From an uncultured Collinsella sp. (GTDB lineage: Bacteria; Actinomycetota; Coriobacteriia; Coriobacteriales; Coriobacteriaceae): DNA of 6,268 nt. Below the pieces are notes generated by a model, which saw only the letters and a program-made list of their open reading frames with translations, was not told the DNA's origin and did not search any database. Position 1 is the stretch's first letter; the number at the start of each line of letters is the position of its first letter. Shown in pieces: positions 5,744-6,268 of the stretch. The position numbers and the translations under genes were made by a program. The stretch covers positions 1 through 6,268 of the forward strand of contig CATZTY010000064.1 in assembly GCA_958424475.1 (NCBI GenBank), written 5' to 3'.

Positions 5744-6268
5744 CTAGACGTTCGTGACGTCGAAACCTGTCACATCCATCTGACGCATAAACGGCGGCAT
5801 CTCCCCCGTCGCGGCGCAGGCGGCAATCTGATGCAGAGCCCCGGCAACCGCATCGTCTGCCGCAGCGCCGATATGCCAGCGCGCGGCAGCAGTGACGGCC
5901 TCGTTGGCATTGGCGACTGCAACGGAGTTGGGAACGGCACCGATCATGGGCAGATCGTTATCGGAATCGCCAAATACGGCCACCTCATCGGGCGTCAGGC
6001 CCAAAGCGCGCGCCAGCTCCAGCGCAGCGCAGCCCTTGTCCCAACCGGCCGGGAGAATATCGAATAGGCGCACGCGGTTGTTGGGAAATACAAGCGAGAG
6101 CTCCGGCACCTCGGCAGCAATGCGCTCGCGCAGCTCAGCAAGCTCTTCGCGCGAGCGGGCGCTCCAGATATTCGCCTTGTATACCGGGGCATCATCGACA
6201 ACAGGACGGCACGGGGCCTCTTCGCCTTTGAGCCACGCATTACCGCCCGACTCCATGGCGCGACGAAC
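5744..6268 (-). CDS. Cof-type HAD-IIB phosphatase, C-terminal part, cut by window edge
   Basis: The frame is open to the window edge. 174 C-terminal residues are present, against about 260-290 for the family, so the N-terminus with the DxD nucleophile motif lies outside. Remaining hallmarks are WDKG with the motif III Lys78 (numbering from the edge) and FGDSDNDLPMI with the motif IV acidic residues Asp101 and Asp105 that bind magnesium. The following SVAVANANEAV stretch is also typical of the subclass. These enzymes dephosphorylate sugar phosphates, flavin or pyridoxal phosphate and similar small molecules in the cytoplasm; the substrate here is unknown. The Met at 6256 is internal, not a start. 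The stop codon TAG overlaps the ribosome binding site of the LysR gene, placing the two in one operon, though a functional link to sulfur metabolism is not evident. Confidence 0.9.
   Translation of the reverse strand, partial: VRRAMESGGNAWLKGEEAPCRPVVDDAPVYKANIWSARSREELAELRERIAAEVPELSLVFPNNRVRLFDILPAGWDKGCAALELARALGLTPDEVAVFGDSDNDLPMIGAVPNSVAVANANEAVTAAARWHIGAAADDAVAGALHQIAACAATGEMPPFMRQMDVTGFDVTNV

Noticed and set aside
4813..5757. Two plus-strand open frames (4813-5304 and 5326-5757)
   Set aside because: Both mirror the LysR gene, which has a full helix-turn-helix and effector domain on the minus strand.
1..6268. CRISPR array, tRNA, rRNA, phage genes or toxin-antitoxin pair
   Set aside because: No regularly spaced direct repeats, cloverleaf with CCA end, ribosomal core sequence, phage proteins or small paired genes were found.

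Overview
The window is high-GC bacterial DNA with a strong preference for GCC, ATC, CTC, GGC and CGC codons and with purine-rich ribosome binding sites. It starts a gene for a bile salt hydrolase of the Gram-positive gut type. Together these suggest a human-gut actinobacterium of the Coriobacteriia, most likely Collinsella or a relative. That placement rests on protein and codon resemblance recalled from memory, not on a search. No prophage, CRISPR array, tRNA, rRNA or complete insertion sequence is visible.

Layout. (1) 1-344, minus: the first 114 residues of a bile salt hydrolase, cut by the window edge. (2) 345-588: a non-coding stretch holding a strong minus-strand terminator (401-444) and most of a 109-bp imperfect inverted repeat (486-594). 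One end of this repeat supplies the last codon and stop of the next gene. (3) 589-1008, minus: a divergent peptide deformylase whose HExxH motif reads HMIDH. (4) 1202-2512, plus: an NCS2/AzgA-type purine permease, followed by a clear terminator. (5) 2650-3315, plus: an alpha/beta-hydrolase-fold esterase. (6) 3316-3547: a convergent gap holding what looks like the amputated 5' end of a minus-strand gene. (7) 3548-4681, minus: a stand-alone MetE C-terminal-domain-like protein (YxjG/YxjH type). (8) 4837-5733, minus: a LysR-type regulator resembling streptococcal MtaR/CmbR. (9) 5744-6268, minus: a Cof-type HAD phosphatase, cut by the window edge.

How the parts work together. The clearest functional unit is the LysR gene plus the MetE-like gene downstream of it. 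The gap between them holds a perfect TGATATAG-N7-CTATATCA dyad. Its core, TATAG-N7-CTATA, has the outline of the MET-box recognised by MtaR-type regulators of methionine uptake and synthesis in streptococci. The regulator therefore probably controls its neighbour in response to sulfur amino acid supply. The HAD gene ends 10 nt before the LysR start codon, so those two are probably co-transcribed. The remaining genes (bile salt hydrolase, deformylase-like protein, purine permease, esterase) look like separate transcription units, each closed by a terminator or facing its neighbour.

I found no large undescribed multi-gene system. The observations most worth following are the MET-box-like operator in a coriobacterial context, the deformylase-like protein missing its catalytic glutamate, the 109-bp repeat fused to that gene's stop codon, and the gene remnant next to the esterase.
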